Source of the DNA: Amylibacter marinus
GTDB taxonomy: Bacteria > Pseudomonadota > Alphaproteobacteria > Rhodobacterales > Rhodobacteraceae
Reading direction: 5' to 3'
Length of the DNA: 64,000 nucleotides
Assembly: GCF_030160015.1 (NCBI RefSeq)
Contig: NZ_BSNN01000001.1
Coordinates: 62,001-126,000 of the forward strand
Shown in pieces: positions 1-10,240 of the stretch (position 1 is its first letter; every line of letters begins with the position of its first letter). Position numbers and translations under genes: made by a program. Below the pieces are notes generated by a model. It made no database searches, was not told the DNA's origin, and was given only the letters and a program-made list of their open reading frames with translations.

Positions 1-1
1 A

Positions 2-157
2 GAGCGCAGCTCGAGCAAGATTTTCCTGCGCGCGGATTCTGGTGTAGAGTATGGGCAAGTCATGCAGGTGATGGGCGCCTTAAACAACGGTGGGTTTAAC
101 AACATCGGTTTGGTTACGGATGGTGGTGGGCCCACATTGGACGGGGCGGATCAATAG
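2..157 (+). CDS. tolR: TolR (ExbD-like) C-terminal fragment
   Basis: This is the 3' end of a gene cut by the window edge; 51 codons followed by TAG are visible. The fragment contains KIFLRADSGVEYGQVMQVM and then NIGLVTD, which matches the periplasmic domain of TolR/ExbD proteins. TolR works with TolQ and TolA in the inner membrane to use the proton-motive force for outer-membrane constriction at division. It lies 6 nt before tolA, which supports the assignment. The N-terminal membrane anchor is outside the window. Confidence 0.9.
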   Translation, partial: ERSSSKIFLRADSGVEYGQVMQVMGALNNGGFNNIGLVTDGGGPTLDGADQ

Positions 158-163
158 CGCGCG

Positions 164-1240
164 ATGGATACTGGGCTTAAAATTTCGGCGTCAATACATG
201 GGGCGATGATTGTTGCGGCGATTTTTGGCGTACCTTGGTTTGATGGCAAGGCCGAGGCAACCCTAAAGGTATCAGAGGTGAGCCTGATTACATCTGATGA
301 ATTTGCGGCACTTCAGGCGGGCGTTATCGCGCCCGATGAACCTGCCCCAGCCCCAGAGCCAAAACCCGAGCCTGTCGTCGTGCCTCAACCGGATCCAGAA
401 CCCCTTCCTGAGCCTATTGGCGAGGTCGACGAGACCCCAGATGCGCCAGTGAATAACATAGCGCAAACAGGGCAGGACGCGCCCGAAAACTCAAGCGATG
501 CCGCACCAAAACCCGCCGAGACCATTTCTGATCAGGTGGTCGAGGCACCGGATGAGCCTGTTATCCCCGATACAGAGGTTGCGGTGGCAACAACACCTAC
601 GCCGGTGGAAAAACCCGCCGAAGCGAAGCCCGAAGAACCGGATAAGCCAGCGGCCCCGAAAGAGACGACCACAGAAATTGTAACCGAGGCTGAGGAAAGC
701 ATCAGCGCGTTGGCACCTGCGCGTAGCAGCAGGCCAGAGGGGCGCCCCAAAAATTTGCGCCCTATCGAGCCAACAAAACCGGAGCCAGAACCAGTTCCCG
801 CACCGGAACCGGATCCTGTGGATCTGGCAAAAGAGATCGAAGATCAAATCGCCAAGGATATCGCCGCTGCGATCGCGCAGGCAGATGCCGAGGCGCCCTC
901 AAGCACCCCTGCGGCGGTAGAAGGCCCACCGCTAAGCGGATCTGAAAAATCTGGTTTGGTGTTTTCGATACAGCAATGCTGGAACGTGCCCGTTGGCCTA
1001 AAGAATGATGGCGATAACGTGGTAACAATGAAAATCAATCTGAACCGCGAGGGCCGCTTGGAAGGTGAGCCAACGCGCGTTTCCCCGCAAAGCGGATCAG
1101 CGGCGGGCATTCTACAGGCCTATGAAGCGGCGCGGCGGGCTTTGATCCGCTGTCAGCCCTACAATCTGCCTGACGAAAAATATGAAACATGGCGCGAGAT
1201 AGAAATCGTGTTTAACCCTAGAAATATGGTGTTGAGATGA
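164..1240 (+). CDS. tolA: TolA, periplasm-spanning protein
   Basis: A 358-residue protein with one N-terminal hydrophobic segment (about residues 8-25) and a long Pro/Glu/Lys-rich low-complexity region (about 55-250). The compact C-terminal domain (about 260-358) carries the Cys pair and the CWNVP stretch seen in TolA/TonB C-terminal domains. It is expected to link TolQR in the inner membrane to TolB-Pal at the outer membrane. The acidic, proline-rich middle replaces the alanine-rich helix of enteric TolA, as is common in alphaproteobacteria. Its TGA overlaps the tolB ATG (ATGA). The low sequence constraint of the middle region makes it recognisable mainly by position and C-terminus. Confidence 0.88.
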   Translation: MDTGLKISASIHGAMIVAAIFGVPWFDGKAEATLKVSEVSLITSDEFAALQAGVIAPDEPAPAPEPKPEPVVVPQPDPEPLPEPIGEVDETPDAPVNNIAQTGQDAPENSSDAAPKPAETISDQVVEAPDEPVIPDTEVAVATTPTPVEKPAEAKPEEPDKPAAPKETTTEIVTEAEESISALAPARSSRPEGRPKNLRPIEPTKPEPEPVPAPEPDPVDLAKEIEDQIAKDIAAAIAQADAEAPSSTPAAVEGPPLSGSEKSGLVFSIQQCWNVPVGLKNDGDNVVTMKINLNREGRLEGEPTRVSPQSGSAAGILQAYEAARRALIRCQPYNLPDEKYETWREIEIVFNPRNMVLR

Positions 1241-2559
1241 AATTATTTGTGAAAATTGCCTTTGTCGCGTTGATGGGATTTGCAGTATACGCGCCCCTTA
1301 GCCCGCTAGCCGCGCCCTTGCGGATTGAAATTACAGAAGGGGTCATCGAGCCTATGCCCATCGCAGCGCCCAAATTTGTGGGCCGTGGCAATGGTGCCGG
1401 GCGCTATGCCAATGAAATCACACAGGTGATAATGGATGATCTGACAGGATCGGGTTTGTTTCGCGAAATTCCGGCGTCAGCCCATATCTCGGGTATTGAT
1501 AACTTTGATGCTCCCATTCAATTTAGCGATTGGAAGTCGATTAATGCTCAGGCGCTGATTACGGGTGCTGTGGCGCTGAATGGTGATCAAATTACCGTAA
1601 AATTCCGCCTGTTTGATGTTTTCGCCCAAAGTGATCTTGGCGAGGGGCTGCAGTTTGTTGCAACCAAGGGTAGCTGGCGGCGCATGGCGCATAAAGTGGC
1701 CGATGCCGTATATGCGCGCCTGACCGGCGAGACCGGGTATTTCGATAGTAGGGTGGTCTATATTTCCGAAGAGGGCCCAAAGAATGCGCGTCAGAAACGG
1801 CTGGCAATTATGGATTACGATGGCGCGAACAATCGTTTTTTAACCGATGCAAACTCGATTGTCTTGGCCCCGCGGTTTTCCCCAAATGCCAAAGAGATAG
1901 TTTACACAAGCTATGAAACCGGCATGCCGAAGGTTTTCTTGATGAATGTAGACACGCTAAAACGGCGTTCCTTGGATGAACAGCCGGGTATGACATTTGC
2001 ACCGCGCTTTTCCCCAGATGGATCGCGGGTGATTTTATCGCTGACCGAGCGCGGCAATACAGATATTTATATCATTGAATTGGCCACAGGGCAGAAAACA
2101 CGCCTGACTTCTGGTGCATCGATTGAAACCGCCCCCAGCTTCTCGCCCGATGGATCACAGATTGTATTTGAGAGCGATCGCGGCGGCAAACAGCAGATTT
2201 ACGTCATGCCGGCAACCGGCGGCACCCCCAAGCGTATCAGTTTTGGCAAGGGCAGCTATGGTACCCCCGTTTGGTCGCCGCGTGGAGATAGCATTGCTTT
2301 CACAAAAATTAGTGGTGGGAGGTTTCATATTGGTGTGATGCGCACCGATGGTAGCAACGAGCGTTTGCTAACAGCATCGTTCCTAGATGAGGGCCCGACA
2401 TGGTCGCCAAATGGGCGTGTGATCATGTTCTTTCGTGAAACCGCCGGTGCGCGCGGTGCGCCATCGCTATATTCTGTGGATATAACAGGGCGCAATTTAA
2501 AACAGGTTAAAACCCCTAATTTCGGGTCGGATCCTGCATGGTCACGCCTATTGAAATAA
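1237..2559 (+). CDS. tolB: TolB, periplasmic beta-propeller of the Tol-Pal system
   Basis: 440 residues with a cleavable signal peptide (about 1-26). An N-terminal alpha/beta domain (about 30-160) is followed by a six-bladed propeller shown by repeated FSPDG/WSPNG motifs with D-I-Y-type blades (about 200-440). TolB is soluble in the periplasm and binds Pal and TolA. Length is normal for the family. The start overlaps the tolA stop by 4 nt, which indicates translational coupling. The gene sits in the canonical order tolR-tolA-tolB-pal-cpoB. Confidence 0.96.
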   Translation: MKLFVKIAFVALMGFAVYAPLSPLAAPLRIEITEGVIEPMPIAAPKFVGRGNGAGRYANEITQVIMDDLTGSGLFREIPASAHISGIDNFDAPIQFSDWKSINAQALITGAVALNGDQITVKFRLFDVFAQSDLGEGLQFVATKGSWRRMAHKVADAVYARLTGETGYFDSRVVYISEEGPKNARQKRLAIMDYDGANNRFLTDANSIVLAPRFSPNAKEIVYTSYETGMPKVFLMNVDTLKRRSLDEQPGMTFAPRFSPDGSRVILSLTERGNTDIYIIELATGQKTRLTSGASIETAPSFSPDGSQIVFESDRGGKQQIYVMPATGGTPKRISFGKGSYGTPVWSPRGDSIAFTKISGGRFHIGVMRTDGSNERLLTASFLDEGPTWSPNGRVIMFFRETAGARGAPSLYSVDITGRNLKQVKTPNFGSDPAWSRLLK

Positions 2560-2637
2560 CTGGTGATTTCCAATCCTTGGAACAACTGGTATGAAGAAGA
2601 AAAGGCCCCAAATGGCCAAAATGAGAGGAAGAGCAAA

Positions 2638-3129
2638 ATGACCTCAGTAAAAGCAGTGGTTGCTATAGTAGCAGTATTGGGATTGAGCGCCTGTGGCGAT
2701 GATCCGTTTGGTAAAAACAAGGGCGGATCTGATGGGATCACCCAAAGTAATCTAGACCCGCATTCTATTGCCTATTTTAACGAGACAATTGGGGACACGG
2801 TGTTGTTTGATGTGGATCAATCTACGTTGAACGAAGCTGGGATTGCTTTGTTGAACCAACAGGCGGAATGGTTGCTAGAGCATCCGGTAAATAGCGTGTT
2901 GATCGAAGGCCATGCCGATGAACAGGGTACACGCGAGTACAACCTTGCATTGGGTGCTCGGCGCGCCGCCGCAGTGCAAAGCTATTTGGTTAGCCGAGGC
3001 CTGACTGATGCGCGCCTGCGCACCATTACCTATGGCAAAGAACGCCCGCTAGAGATCTGTTCTGATGAGGCTTGCTGGTCAAAAAACCGCCGCTCTGTCA
3101 CTGTGGTTACCGGTGGTTTGGGTAGCTAA
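2638..3129 (+). CDS. pal: Pal, peptidoglycan-associated lipoprotein
   Basis: 163 residues. I chose the ATG at 2638 because it sits 8 nt behind AGAGGAAGAG and begins a proper lipoprotein signal ending in the lipobox LSAC (Cys about residue 20). The upstream in-frame GTG at 2563 would bury that signal. The OmpA-like domain (about 65-160) has VLIEGHADEQGTREYNLALG and the NRRSV end, the residues that bind meso-diaminopimelate. Pal anchors the outer membrane to peptidoglycan and is the partner of TolB. Confidence 0.96.
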   Translation: MTSVKAVVAIVAVLGLSACGDDPFGKNKGGSDGITQSNLDPHSIAYFNETIGDTVLFDVDQSTLNEAGIALLNQQAEWLLEHPVNSVLIEGHADEQGTREYNLALGARRAAAVQSYLVSRGLTDARLRTITYGKERPLEICSDEACWSKNRRSVTVVTGGLGS

Positions 3130-3131
3130 TT

Positions 3132-3938
3132 ATGTGGGGTGTGAAGGCCATAGCCATCAGCTGTACGATGGTTCTTGCAAGCGGTGCATTCGCACAGGAT
3201 AGCAAGCAAAATCTGGCGGAAATTCGCGCCGAGCTGAATCTGTTGTCTAGCCAAATTGAAGGCCTGCGGATCGAGCTGGTAGAAACATCGCCCGCACAGG
3301 GTATCGAGCAATTCGGTACACCACTTCAGCGTGTTGATCTGATCGAGGCCGAATTGCGCGGGCTGACCAACCAAGTAGAACAGTTGCAATTTCGCGTAGA
3401 GCAGATCGTGCGGGATGGAAGCAATCGCATTGGTGATATAGAATTTCGCCTAACCGAATTGGAGGGCGGGGATGTAACTCAGCTTGGCCAAACCGCCCCG
3501 CTTGGCGGCACAGTGCCTACGACAACAGCGCCTGCAAACACCGGTATCGAACTTACGGTGTCAGAACGTGGTGATTTCGAGACCGCCAAAGCGGCTCTGG
3601 ATAACGGCGAGGCGTTGGTGGCTGCGGATTTGTTCCTTGATTTCACCAATACCTACCCCGGCGGGCCGCTAACAGCTCAGGCACAATACCACCGCGGTCA
3701 GGCCTTGGTACAGGTCGAGGATTGGAAAAACGCTGGGCGTGGATTTCTAGACAGCTTCTCTGCCGAACCCACCAGTGCCGTCGCGCCAGATGCGCTATAT
3801 TGGCTTGGGGTTAGCTTGGGTAAACTAGGCAAAGTTGATCAGGCCTGCCAGGCGCTGGCTGAGGTGAACAGCCGCTTTGGGGGGCATGTGGCATCACAAA
3901 GCGCCACCGCAGAGGCCCAAACATTGGGCTGTGGCTAG
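3132..3938 (+). CDS. cpoB: CpoB/YbgF, Tol-Pal associated TPR protein
   Basis: 268 residues with a signal peptide (cleavage likely after AFA, about residue 22). An N-terminal coiled coil (about 25-105) is rich in Leu/Glu/Gln heptads, and the C-terminal half has TPR repeats (about 145-265). The family coordinates peptidoglycan synthesis with Tol-driven outer-membrane constriction. It starts 2 nt after the pal stop. The central threonine/proline linker (about 118-138) is typical. Confidence 0.93.
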   Translation: MWGVKAIAISCTMVLASGAFAQDSKQNLAEIRAELNLLSSQIEGLRIELVETSPAQGIEQFGTPLQRVDLIEAELRGLTNQVEQLQFRVEQIVRDGSNRIGDIEFRLTELEGGDVTQLGQTAPLGGTVPTTTAPANTGIELTVSERGDFETAKAALDNGEALVAADLFLDFTNTYPGGPLTAQAQYHRGQALVQVEDWKNAGRGFLDSFSAEPTSAVAPDALYWLGVSLGKLGKVDQACQALAEVNSRFGGHVASQSATAEAQTLGCG

Positions 3939-3940
3939 GC

Positions 3941-5194
3941 GTGCAAACAGGCAGAGAGCTCGAAGCCCAATTTATTCAGGCGATGGACCTCTGGCAGGGG
4001 CGCATCAGTGGTGAAAAAATTGGTCTGGCCGTATCTGGCGGAGGAGATTCTATGTCCCTGCTCTATTTGATGCGGGCTTGGGCCGATCAAGTGGGACGGA
4101 AGATTTTTGTGGCAACGGTGGATCATGGGTTGCGCCCTGAATCCTCGGATGAGGCACAGATGGTTTCTGAGCGCTGTGCCAAGCTGGGCGTTCCTTGCGA
4201 GATTCTGAAATGGCGCGGTTGGGATCGACGTGGCAATACCCAAGACGAGGCCCGAGAGGCGCGCGCCAGATTGATTGGCGAATGGGCTGGTCGTATTGGC
4301 GTTTGTGCGGTTGCCACGGGGCATACTGCCGAAGATCAGGCCGAAACATTTTTGATGCGTTTGGCACGTGGATCTGGTGTGGATGGCCTGTCTGGTATGG
4401 CCAGTATGCGTACCAAGGGGAATACGGTGTGGTTCCGTCCAATGCTCAGCCTACGCCGCGATGATCTACGACAGTATTTAAAGACCAAGCGCGTGAAATG
4501 GATTGATGATCCAAGTAACGAGGATTTGCGCTTTGATCGTATTAAGATGCGCAAGGCGCAAAAGGCATTAGATGGGTTGGGGTTGACGGTCGATCGCTTG
4601 GTTGAGACCGCGACACGCATGAGCACTGCGCGCCGCGGACTAGAGCGCCTGACCAAGTTTCACGCCGCAGGTGTTGCAAAACCCAGTGCATTAGGATCGG
4701 TTTACCTTGACCTACAGGCCTTTGGGGCATTGCCGTTGGAATTGCGCTATCGTCTTTTTGCACATTGTCTGATGTGGGTTTCCGGTGCGCCCTATCGTCC
4801 ACGTTTTGATGCCCTATTAGAAAGTGCGGCCAAGCTGTCGCAGGGCCAAGATCATACATTACTTGGGTGCCATATCTTGACCGATGGTACCACCGCAGAG
4901 GTCTGCAGAGAGGTTTCAGCCGTCAATGCATTTAAGGGTGGTGATGTGTTCGACGGGCGCTGGAAGGTGATCGGCCCAGCCGGTGCAGATATTCGGCCAT
5001 TGGGCCCAGAGGGCCTGCCGAAATGCCCTGAGTGGCGCGCATTAGGTGCATCTCGTCTCTCATTGATGTCCTGTCCATCTGTTTGGCATTCGGATGAATT
5101 GATCGCGGCACCGCTGGCCGGAATTCAGGGTGAGTGGCGCTTTGAGCTTCGCCGCAGTGTTCACGAGTTTTTTACGTTGATCGTGATGCATTGA
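3941..5194 (+). CDS. tilS: TilS, tRNA(Ile)-lysidine synthetase
   Basis: 417 residues from a GTG start 2 nt after the cpoB stop. The N-terminal PP-loop ATP pyrophosphatase motif SGGGDSMSLLYL lies at about residues 30-41, followed by the DHGLRPES and GHTAEDQAETFLMRL motifs of TilS. The enzyme converts cytidine 34 of tRNA-Ile(CAU) to lysidine so that it reads AUA. tilS followed by ftsH is a common arrangement in proteobacteria. The C-terminal domain is shorter and less conserved than in E. coli, which is usual in this group. Confidence 0.93.
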   Translation: MQTGRELEAQFIQAMDLWQGRISGEKIGLAVSGGGDSMSLLYLMRAWADQVGRKIFVATVDHGLRPESSDEAQMVSERCAKLGVPCEILKWRGWDRRGNTQDEAREARARLIGEWAGRIGVCAVATGHTAEDQAETFLMRLARGSGVDGLSGMASMRTKGNTVWFRPMLSLRRDDLRQYLKTKRVKWIDDPSNEDLRFDRIKMRKAQKALDGLGLTVDRLVETATRMSTARRGLERLTKFHAAGVAKPSALGSVYLDLQAFGALPLELRYRLFAHCLMWVSGAPYRPRFDALLESAAKLSQGQDHTLLGCHILTDGTTAEVCREVSAVNAFKGGDVFDGRWKVIGPAGADIRPLGPEGLPKCPEWRALGASRLSLMSCPSVWHSDELIAAPLAGIQGEWRFELRRSVHEFFTLIVMH

Positions 5195-5202
5195 ATCTCT
5201 GA

Positions 5203-5261
5203 TAAAATACTATAAGTCAGTAGCAGGATATATGTCAGGCCTCTCTGACATCTAAGAGGAG
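5203..5261 (+). promoter_or_regulatory. ftsH leader with hairpin and ribosome binding site
   Basis: A -10-like TAAAAT lies at 5203-5208. A perfect 7-bp inverted repeat, ATGTCAG then CTGACAT with a 6-nt loop, spans 5232-5251. The strong Shine-Dalgarno TAAGAGGAG (5253-5261) follows at once and serves a TTG start at 5269. A stem next to the ribosome site could tune initiation. The hairpin and Shine-Dalgarno are directly visible; the promoter element is a weak guess. Confidence 0.5.
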
Positions 5262-5268
5262 TATTACA

Positions 5269-7200
5269 TTGGGTAACAGCAGAAATATTGCGTTTTGGAT
5301 TGTCTTGATTTTCTTGATGATGGCCCTGTTTCAGATTTTTGGCGGATCATCGACGCAGGGTGCTGGCAATAGCATCACCTATAGTGAAGCCGTTGAAAAG
5401 ATTGAAAAAGGTGACGTTGGCAAGGCGATTATGGACGGTGAAAACCTGACAATCACCCTAAAAGATGGTAGCACCGAGCGCACGATCGTACCAAACGCTC
5501 GTTTCGATACCAGCCTAACAGCCAAGCTGTTAGAGGCGGGTGTCGAAATCGATGCCGCGCGCCAAGAAGAATCAACCGTTGCAACATTGTTTCAATATAT
5601 GTTGCCATTTATTCTGATTGTTGGTGTTTGGATTTATTTCATGAATCGTATGCAGGGCGGTGGCAAGGGTGGTGCAATGGGCTTTGGTAAATCCAAGGCG
5701 AAGTTGCTAAATCAAAACGAAGATCGCAAAACATTTGACGATGTTGCTGGTATCGATGAGGCCAAAGAAGAACTGGAAGAGATCGTGGAATTTTTGCGTG
5801 ATCCGCAAAAATTCTCGCGCCTTGGTGGGATGATTCCAAAGGGTGCGCTGTTGGTGGGCCCTCCGGGCACAGGTAAAACACTGTTGGCTCGTGCGATTGC
5901 TGGCGAAGCGGGCGTTCCGTTTTTCACAATTTCCGGTTCTGATTTTGTCGAAATGTTTGTGGGTGTTGGTGCATCGCGTGTGCGCGATATGTTCGAACAG
6001 GCAAAGAAAAATGCGCCTTGTATTGTGTTTATCGACGAGATCGATGCGGTTGGTCGCCACCGTGGTGCCGGCTATGGCGGCGGTAACGACGAGCGAGAAC
6101 AAACCTTGAACCAACTATTGGTCGAGATGGATGGATTTGAGGCTAATGAGGGCGTAATCCTGTTGGCGGCAACCAACCGTCCCGATGTATTGGATCCGGC
6201 CTTGTTACGCCCTGGTCGCTTTGATCGTCAGGTTCAGGTTCCCAATCCTGATATTGCTGGCCGTGCCAAGATTTTGGAGGTCCATGCCCGCAAAACGCCT
6301 CTTGGCCCTGATGTTGATCTGCGGATCATTGCACGTGGAACACCTGGGTTCTCGGGTGCAGATTTGGCAAATTTGGTGAACGAGTCTGCTCTTCGCGCTG
6401 CGCGAACTGGCAAGCGCTTTTTGACCATGGATGATTTTGAGCATGCCAAAGACAAGGTGATGATGGGCGCTGAGCGCCGCTCGATGGTTATGTCTGAGGA
6501 TGAGAAGAAATTGACCGCCTATCATGAGGCTGGGCATGCAGTGGTTGGGCTGAATGTGCCGCAGCACGATCCGATCCACAAGGCCACGATTATTCCTCGG
6601 GGCCGTGCTCTGGGGTTGGTTCTGTCATTGCCTGAGAAAGATCAGTTGTCTGTAACGCGTACTAAGTACACCTCGAAAATTGCCATGGCGATGGGTGGTA
6701 AGGTGGCAGAAGAGTTGACCTTTGGCCCAGAAAACGTAACCTCGGGTGCATCGTCTGATATCCAGCATGTGACCAATATTGCCCGTGCGATGGTGACCCA
6801 GTTTGGCATGTCTGAGAAGCTGGGGAATATAAACTATTCCAACGAGCAGCAGACGCATCTGGGGCCTCAGGGTAATGGCACCAATGCATCCCCTGACGTA
6901 CAAGCGATCATCGATGACGAGGTGCGCAAATTGGTCGACGAGGGCTATGCAACCGCCAAGCGAATATTGACAGAGCGTGCAGGGGACTTGAAAAATCTTG
7001 CCGAGGGATTGTTGGAATATGAAACCTTGACAGGCAAAGAAATCACCAATGTGATTGAGGGCAAACCTCTGAAGCGTGATGGCGAGGATGACGAGGATTC
7101 CGACAATGGATCAGCGCCGAGCGTTGCGGCAATTCCCACCACCAAGAAAAAGCCACGCAAACCCAAGGATCCAGAATTGGAACCTAAACCAAATACATAA
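5269..7200 (+). CDS. ftsH: FtsH, membrane-anchored AAA zinc protease
   Basis: 643 residues. Two transmembrane segments (about 7-22 and 105-123) flank a periplasmic domain. The AAA module has Walker A GPPGTGKT (about 196-203), Walker B IVFIDEID and the SRH region. The M41 protease has HEAGH (about 419-423). The enzyme degrades membrane proteins and unstable regulators, including those of lipid A synthesis and heat shock in other bacteria. TTG at 5269 is chosen because it follows TAAGAGGAG at good spacing and gives the usual MGNxRN start. The tail after residue 600 is charged and Lys-rich. Confidence 0.97.
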   Translation: MGNSRNIAFWIVLIFLMMALFQIFGGSSTQGAGNSITYSEAVEKIEKGDVGKAIMDGENLTITLKDGSTERTIVPNARFDTSLTAKLLEAGVEIDAARQEESTVATLFQYMLPFILIVGVWIYFMNRMQGGGKGGAMGFGKSKAKLLNQNEDRKTFDDVAGIDEAKEELEEIVEFLRDPQKFSRLGGMIPKGALLVGPPGTGKTLLARAIAGEAGVPFFTISGSDFVEMFVGVGASRVRDMFEQAKKNAPCIVFIDEIDAVGRHRGAGYGGGNDEREQTLNQLLVEMDGFEANEGVILLAATNRPDVLDPALLRPGRFDRQVQVPNPDIAGRAKILEVHARKTPLGPDVDLRIIARGTPGFSGADLANLVNESALRAARTGKRFLTMDDFEHAKDKVMMGAERRSMVMSEDEKKLTAYHEAGHAVVGLNVPQHDPIHKATIIPRGRALGLVLSLPEKDQLSVTRTKYTSKIAMAMGGKVAEELTFGPENVTSGASSDIQHVTNIARAMVTQFGMSEKLGNINYSNEQQTHLGPQGNGTNASPDVQAIIDDEVRKLVDEGYATAKRILTERAGDLKNLAEGLLEYETLTGKEITNVIEGKPLKRDGEDDEDSDNGSAPSVAAIPTTKKKPRKPKDPELEPKPNT

Positions 7201-7204
7201 ATCT

Positions 7205-7226
7205 AAGCCCGCTTCGGCGGGCTTTT
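7205..7226 (+). terminator. Rho-independent terminator after ftsH
   Basis: AAGCCCGC, a short TTCG loop and GCGGGCTT followed by TTATTT form a classic GC stem with a U tract, starting 4 nt after the ftsH stop. Confidence 0.92.
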
Positions 7227-7341
7227 ATTTAGCGCCCGTTCTGTGACGTTATCAACGCTTTTGTGTCGAAAACCAAGCATGCCACAGAGCGGAAATTTTG
7301 CACAATGAGTGAAAAGATCTGTTTCATAGGGATTGAATGCG

Positions 7342-8241
7342 ATGACAGCAAAAATTATAGACGGCAAGGAATTCGCCGCCGGCGTGCGTGCCAAGGTGGC
7401 AGAACATGTGGTGCGTCTAAAAGAAGAAAATGGGCTGGTGCCTGGCCTTGCCGTGGTGTTGGTTGGAGAGGATCCTGCCAGCCAAGTCTATGTGAAGAAC
7501 AAGCACAGATCGACGGTCGAGGTTGGTATGAACAGCTTTGAGCATCGGTTACCTGCGGATACATCCGAAGCGGATCTTTTAGCGCTAATCGATCAGCTAA
7601 ACACTGATCCAACGGTGCATGGTATTTTGTGTCAGCTGCCGTTACCTGCCCATCTGGACGAAGAGTTGGTGATCAATTCTATTGTACCAGAAAAGGATGT
7701 AGATGGCTTTCATATCTCTAATGTTGGCCTGCTGAATACCGGGCAAAAATCCATGGTACCCTGTACCCCATTGGGATGCTTGATGATGCTACGTGACCAT
7801 CATGGTAGCCTATCGGGGCTAAATGCTGTTGTGGTTGGGCGCTCTAATATCGTAGGTAAACCAATGGCCAGCCTATTGTTGCGCGATAGCTGTACTGTGA
7901 CAATTGCCCATAGCAGAACCAAGAATATCGAAGCACTGTGTCGCAGCGCTGATATCATTGTGGCGGCCGTTGGGCGCCCAGAGATGATCACGGGTGATTG
8001 GATCGGAGAGGGTGCCACAGTGATTGATGTGGGCATTAACAGGATAGATCATCCAGAGAAAGAAGGTAAGACGAAGCTGGTTGGGGATGTGCACTTTGAC
8101 AGCGCAGTAAAGGTTGCAGGGGCCATTACGCCCGTTCCGGGTGGTGTAGGGCCAATGACCATTGCCTGCCTGCTGGCAAGCACGCTGACCGCCTGTTGCC
8201 GCTCCAATGGCCTGTCAGAGCCAGAAGGCCTGACCGCTTAA
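7342..8241 (+). CDS. folD: FolD, methylenetetrahydrofolate dehydrogenase/cyclohydrolase
   Basis: 299 residues. The ATG at 7342 is preferred over a TTG nine bases upstream, because AGGGA at 7328-7332 spaces correctly to it. Signature blocks are the catalytic Lys region YVKNKHR, the GILCQLPLP segment, the NADP-binding [11 protein letters not shown] and the C-terminal [11 protein letters not shown]. FolD interconverts 5,10-methylene- and 10-formyl-tetrahydrofolate in the cytoplasm. The gene stands alone, with a terminator before it (after ftsH) and after it. Confidence 0.97.
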   Translation: MTAKIIDGKEFAAGVRAKVAEHVVRLKEENGLVPGLAVVLVGEDPASQVYVKNKHRSTVEVGMNSFEHRLPADTSEADLLALIDQLNTDPTVHGILCQLPLPAHLDEELVINSIVPEKDVDGFHISNVGLLNTGQKSMVPCTPLGCLMMLRDHHGSLSGLNAVVVGRSNIVGKPMASLLLRDSCTVTIAHSRTKNIEALCRSADIIVAAVGRPEMITGDWIGEGATVIDVGINRIDHPEKEGKTKLVGDVHFDSAVKVAGAITPVPGGVGPMTIACLLASTLTACCRSNGLSEPEGLTA

Positions 8242-8256
8242 GCATATTCTGAAAAG

Positions 8257-8284
8257 GGCCCGCGCGAAATCGCGGGTCTTTCTA
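8257..8284. terminator. Terminator between convergent folD and ATPase gene
   Basis: GGCCCGCG and CGCGGGTC form an 8-bp stem (one G-U pair) with a 6-nt loop, followed by TTTCT. On the other strand the stem is preceded by an A-rich run (GAAAA), so it may stop transcription from both sides. Confidence 0.75.
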
Positions 8285-9697
8285 TGAATCGAACTCGTGA
8301 TCCTTAACGTATAGATTCTCCCACGCCTTCTCGATCAGTGGTATCGTGATTATGGGTTCTTGGCCGTGGTATTCAGCCTCGTTAAACATCTGATCAACCA
8401 AAAATTTGGCGTGAAATGCCGCAAACGCGTTGTTGATCTCTGGGTATTTCTTGGTGAACAAATAGATCGCCACATCTTCGGGGAAATCCAGGCCAACGGC
8501 CTTGGAATAGGACAGATAGATTTGCAGCATTTGATCACGGTTCGGGCCATCCACCAGGATTTTATGTGAAATTCGGCGCAGGGCCGCGCGGTCAAATAAT
8601 TCGTTTGGGTGAAAGTTTGTTGAGAATACTGTCATGCAATCAAACGGCACAGAGAACTTCTCGCCCGTGACGAAATCAAGAATATCTTCGCCACTTTCCA
8701 TGGGCGAAATCCAACGGTTGATCATCGCCTGCGGTGGTTCTTGTTGCCGGCCAAGGTCATCTACAATGAAAATCCCGCCGGTTGCCTTTAGTTGTAGCGA
8801 GGCGGTATAGATTTTTGAATCCGTACTATAGGTCAAATCCAGCATCTCGAGTGTCAGCTCACCACCGGTGATCACAACAGGACGTTTTACCAACACATAG
8901 CGGTTGTCAAAACTATCTGCTGCAACTCGTAAAGAGCTGTCGTCATTCACATTGGTTTCGGCGTTTTCATGGATGATGGGATCATACATAGCGATAACTT
9001 GGCCATTATATTCCAAATAGCGCGGGACGAATATTTTTTCGCCCACCGCATCGCGAATGGCATTGGCCAAAGACGATTTACCATTTCCCGGAGGGCCATA
9101 GAACAAAATAGATTTACCGGAATTCACCGCAGGCCCAATGGCATCCAGCATGCCCTTGTGAATTACCAATCCCCGCATCGAACTTACCAAGGCATCCTTG
9201 GTAACTGACAGGTTCTTGATCAACTGTTTATTGGCCTGTTCTTTGAATTCTTCAAGTGGAACGGGGACCGCGCCGTAGTACTCTGATTGCACCAAAACAT
9301 CCACTGCGCGGCGTTTACCAGCATCGGTTAGCTGATAGCGTAACTCCGTAGAGCTAGATGTCAGGGATTTGCCCACTGTCTCGATGAAACGTTGTTCGCG
9401 ACCCATTTCAATAATTTCTTGGCATACCGGTGTCAGAATACACATAACCTTCGTCAGCCGAGAGATCACCTCGATGTTTGTGCGGTACATGGTTTTGATC
9501 AACAAGTTCAACAAAAACGTTGGCTCCATGCCAACTTCTTCGATGGATCGCGGGGCGCGAGGTGCGTTTTCGAAGTTCACCGTCGGGGCCGTTTGACCTT
9601 TGGAATCTTCGGGCGGCCGATTGGTCGTGCCTTTAGCAAACGCGCGGTGCGTTGGTTTCTCCATGAAATCAGAGGGTTCTGGTACTAGAAACTTCAT
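8282..9697 (-). CDS. AAA-type ATPase at the end of the Tad locus
   Basis: 471 residues. The AAA module has Walker A GPPGNGKSS (about 201-209), a Walker B-like GIFIVDDLGRQ in which DD replaces the usual DE, a sensor segment MTVFSTN and an Arg-finger-like RRISHK. The N-terminal part (about 58-140) ends in a stretch reading ELRYQLTDAGKRRAV that resembles the wing of winged-helix proteins. The first 50 residues are disordered and charged. It lies 50 nt downstream of cpaA on the same strand, so it may belong to pilus assembly or its control. I recognise the fold but no named function; it is not one of the classical Tad proteins. Confidence 0.75.
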   Translation of the reverse strand: MKFLVPEPSDFMEKPTHRAFAKGTTNRPPEDSKGQTAPTVNFENAPRAPRSIEEVGMEPTFLLNLLIKTMYRTNIEVISRLTKVMCILTPVCQEIIEMGREQRFIETVGKSLTSSSTELRYQLTDAGKRRAVDVLVQSEYYGAVPVPLEEFKEQANKQLIKNLSVTKDALVSSMRGLVIHKGMLDAIGPAVNSGKSILFYGPPGNGKSSLANAIRDAVGEKIFVPRYLEYNGQVIAMYDPIIHENAETNVNDDSSLRVAADSFDNRYVLVKRPVVITGGELTLEMLDLTYSTDSKIYTASLQLKATGGIFIVDDLGRQQEPPQAMINRWISPMESGEDILDFVTGEKFSVPFDCMTVFSTNFHPNELFDRAALRRISHKILVDGPNRDQMLQIYLSYSKAVGLDFPEDVAIYLFTKKYPEINNAFAAFHAKFLVDQMFNEAEYHGQEPIITIPLIEKAWENLYVKDHEFDS

Positions 9698-9747
9698 GTC
9701 GGGCTCTCGGTTCCAAATAAATTTTAATCAAACTGCATCTTACAGTT

Positions 9748-10239
9748 TTAGTTAACGATTCGCGCCTCTGAAAACAAGTACAGGAACAATGTGGCGGCAA
9801 TCGGGACACCAAATGGGAAATTTCGGTGTTTTTGCCAAGAAACCCAATCTACGACCTCGGCGCGAAATCGCGGGATTAACCCTAGTATACGATGCGCAAG
9901 CACCGCCGCAAGAACTATAACACAAAGAACCATGGCCAATCCAGAGGCGTCGTCCAATAAAACATAGGGTGCAACTGCTGCCAACAGCTTGGAATCGCCG
10001 CCACCAATCGCGCCGAATGATGTCAGTAAAAAGCCTACAATCAGCATCACAACCCCCTGAAGCAATCGCATGCCGTATTCAGGAAAGGGAAGTAGAAAAA
10101 CACCGAAAACAAGGAAAATTCCAAACAAAATCATATTTGCACGATTGGAAATCGTCATAAAACGTAGATCTGTATAGGCACAGATAAACAAAACCGGAAA
10201 TGTAGCGATAAGGAAAAACAGTGCGGCGAATTCAGACAT
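9748..10239 (-). CDS. cpaA: CpaA/TadV, A24 prepilin peptidase
   Basis: 163 residues, almost wholly hydrophobic, with about five or six membrane segments. The two catalytic aspartates of the family are visible as YTDLRFMTISN (about residues 22-32) and GGGDSKLLAA (GxGD-type, about 79-88). The enzyme cleaves the leader from Flp prepilin and may methylate the new N-terminus. It lacks the N-terminal cytoplasmic zinc domain of PilD, as Tad-type peptidases do. It starts 1 nt after the stop of the TPR lipoprotein gene. Confidence 0.92.
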   Translation of the reverse strand: MSEFAALFFLIATFPVLFICAYTDLRFMTISNRANMILFGIFLVFGVFLLPFPEYGMRLLQGVVMLIVGFLLTSFGAIGGGDSKLLAAVAPYVLLDDASGLAMVLCVIVLAAVLAHRILGLIPRFRAEVVDWVSWQKHRNFPFGVPIAATLFLYLFSEARIVN

Positions 10240-10240
10240 A

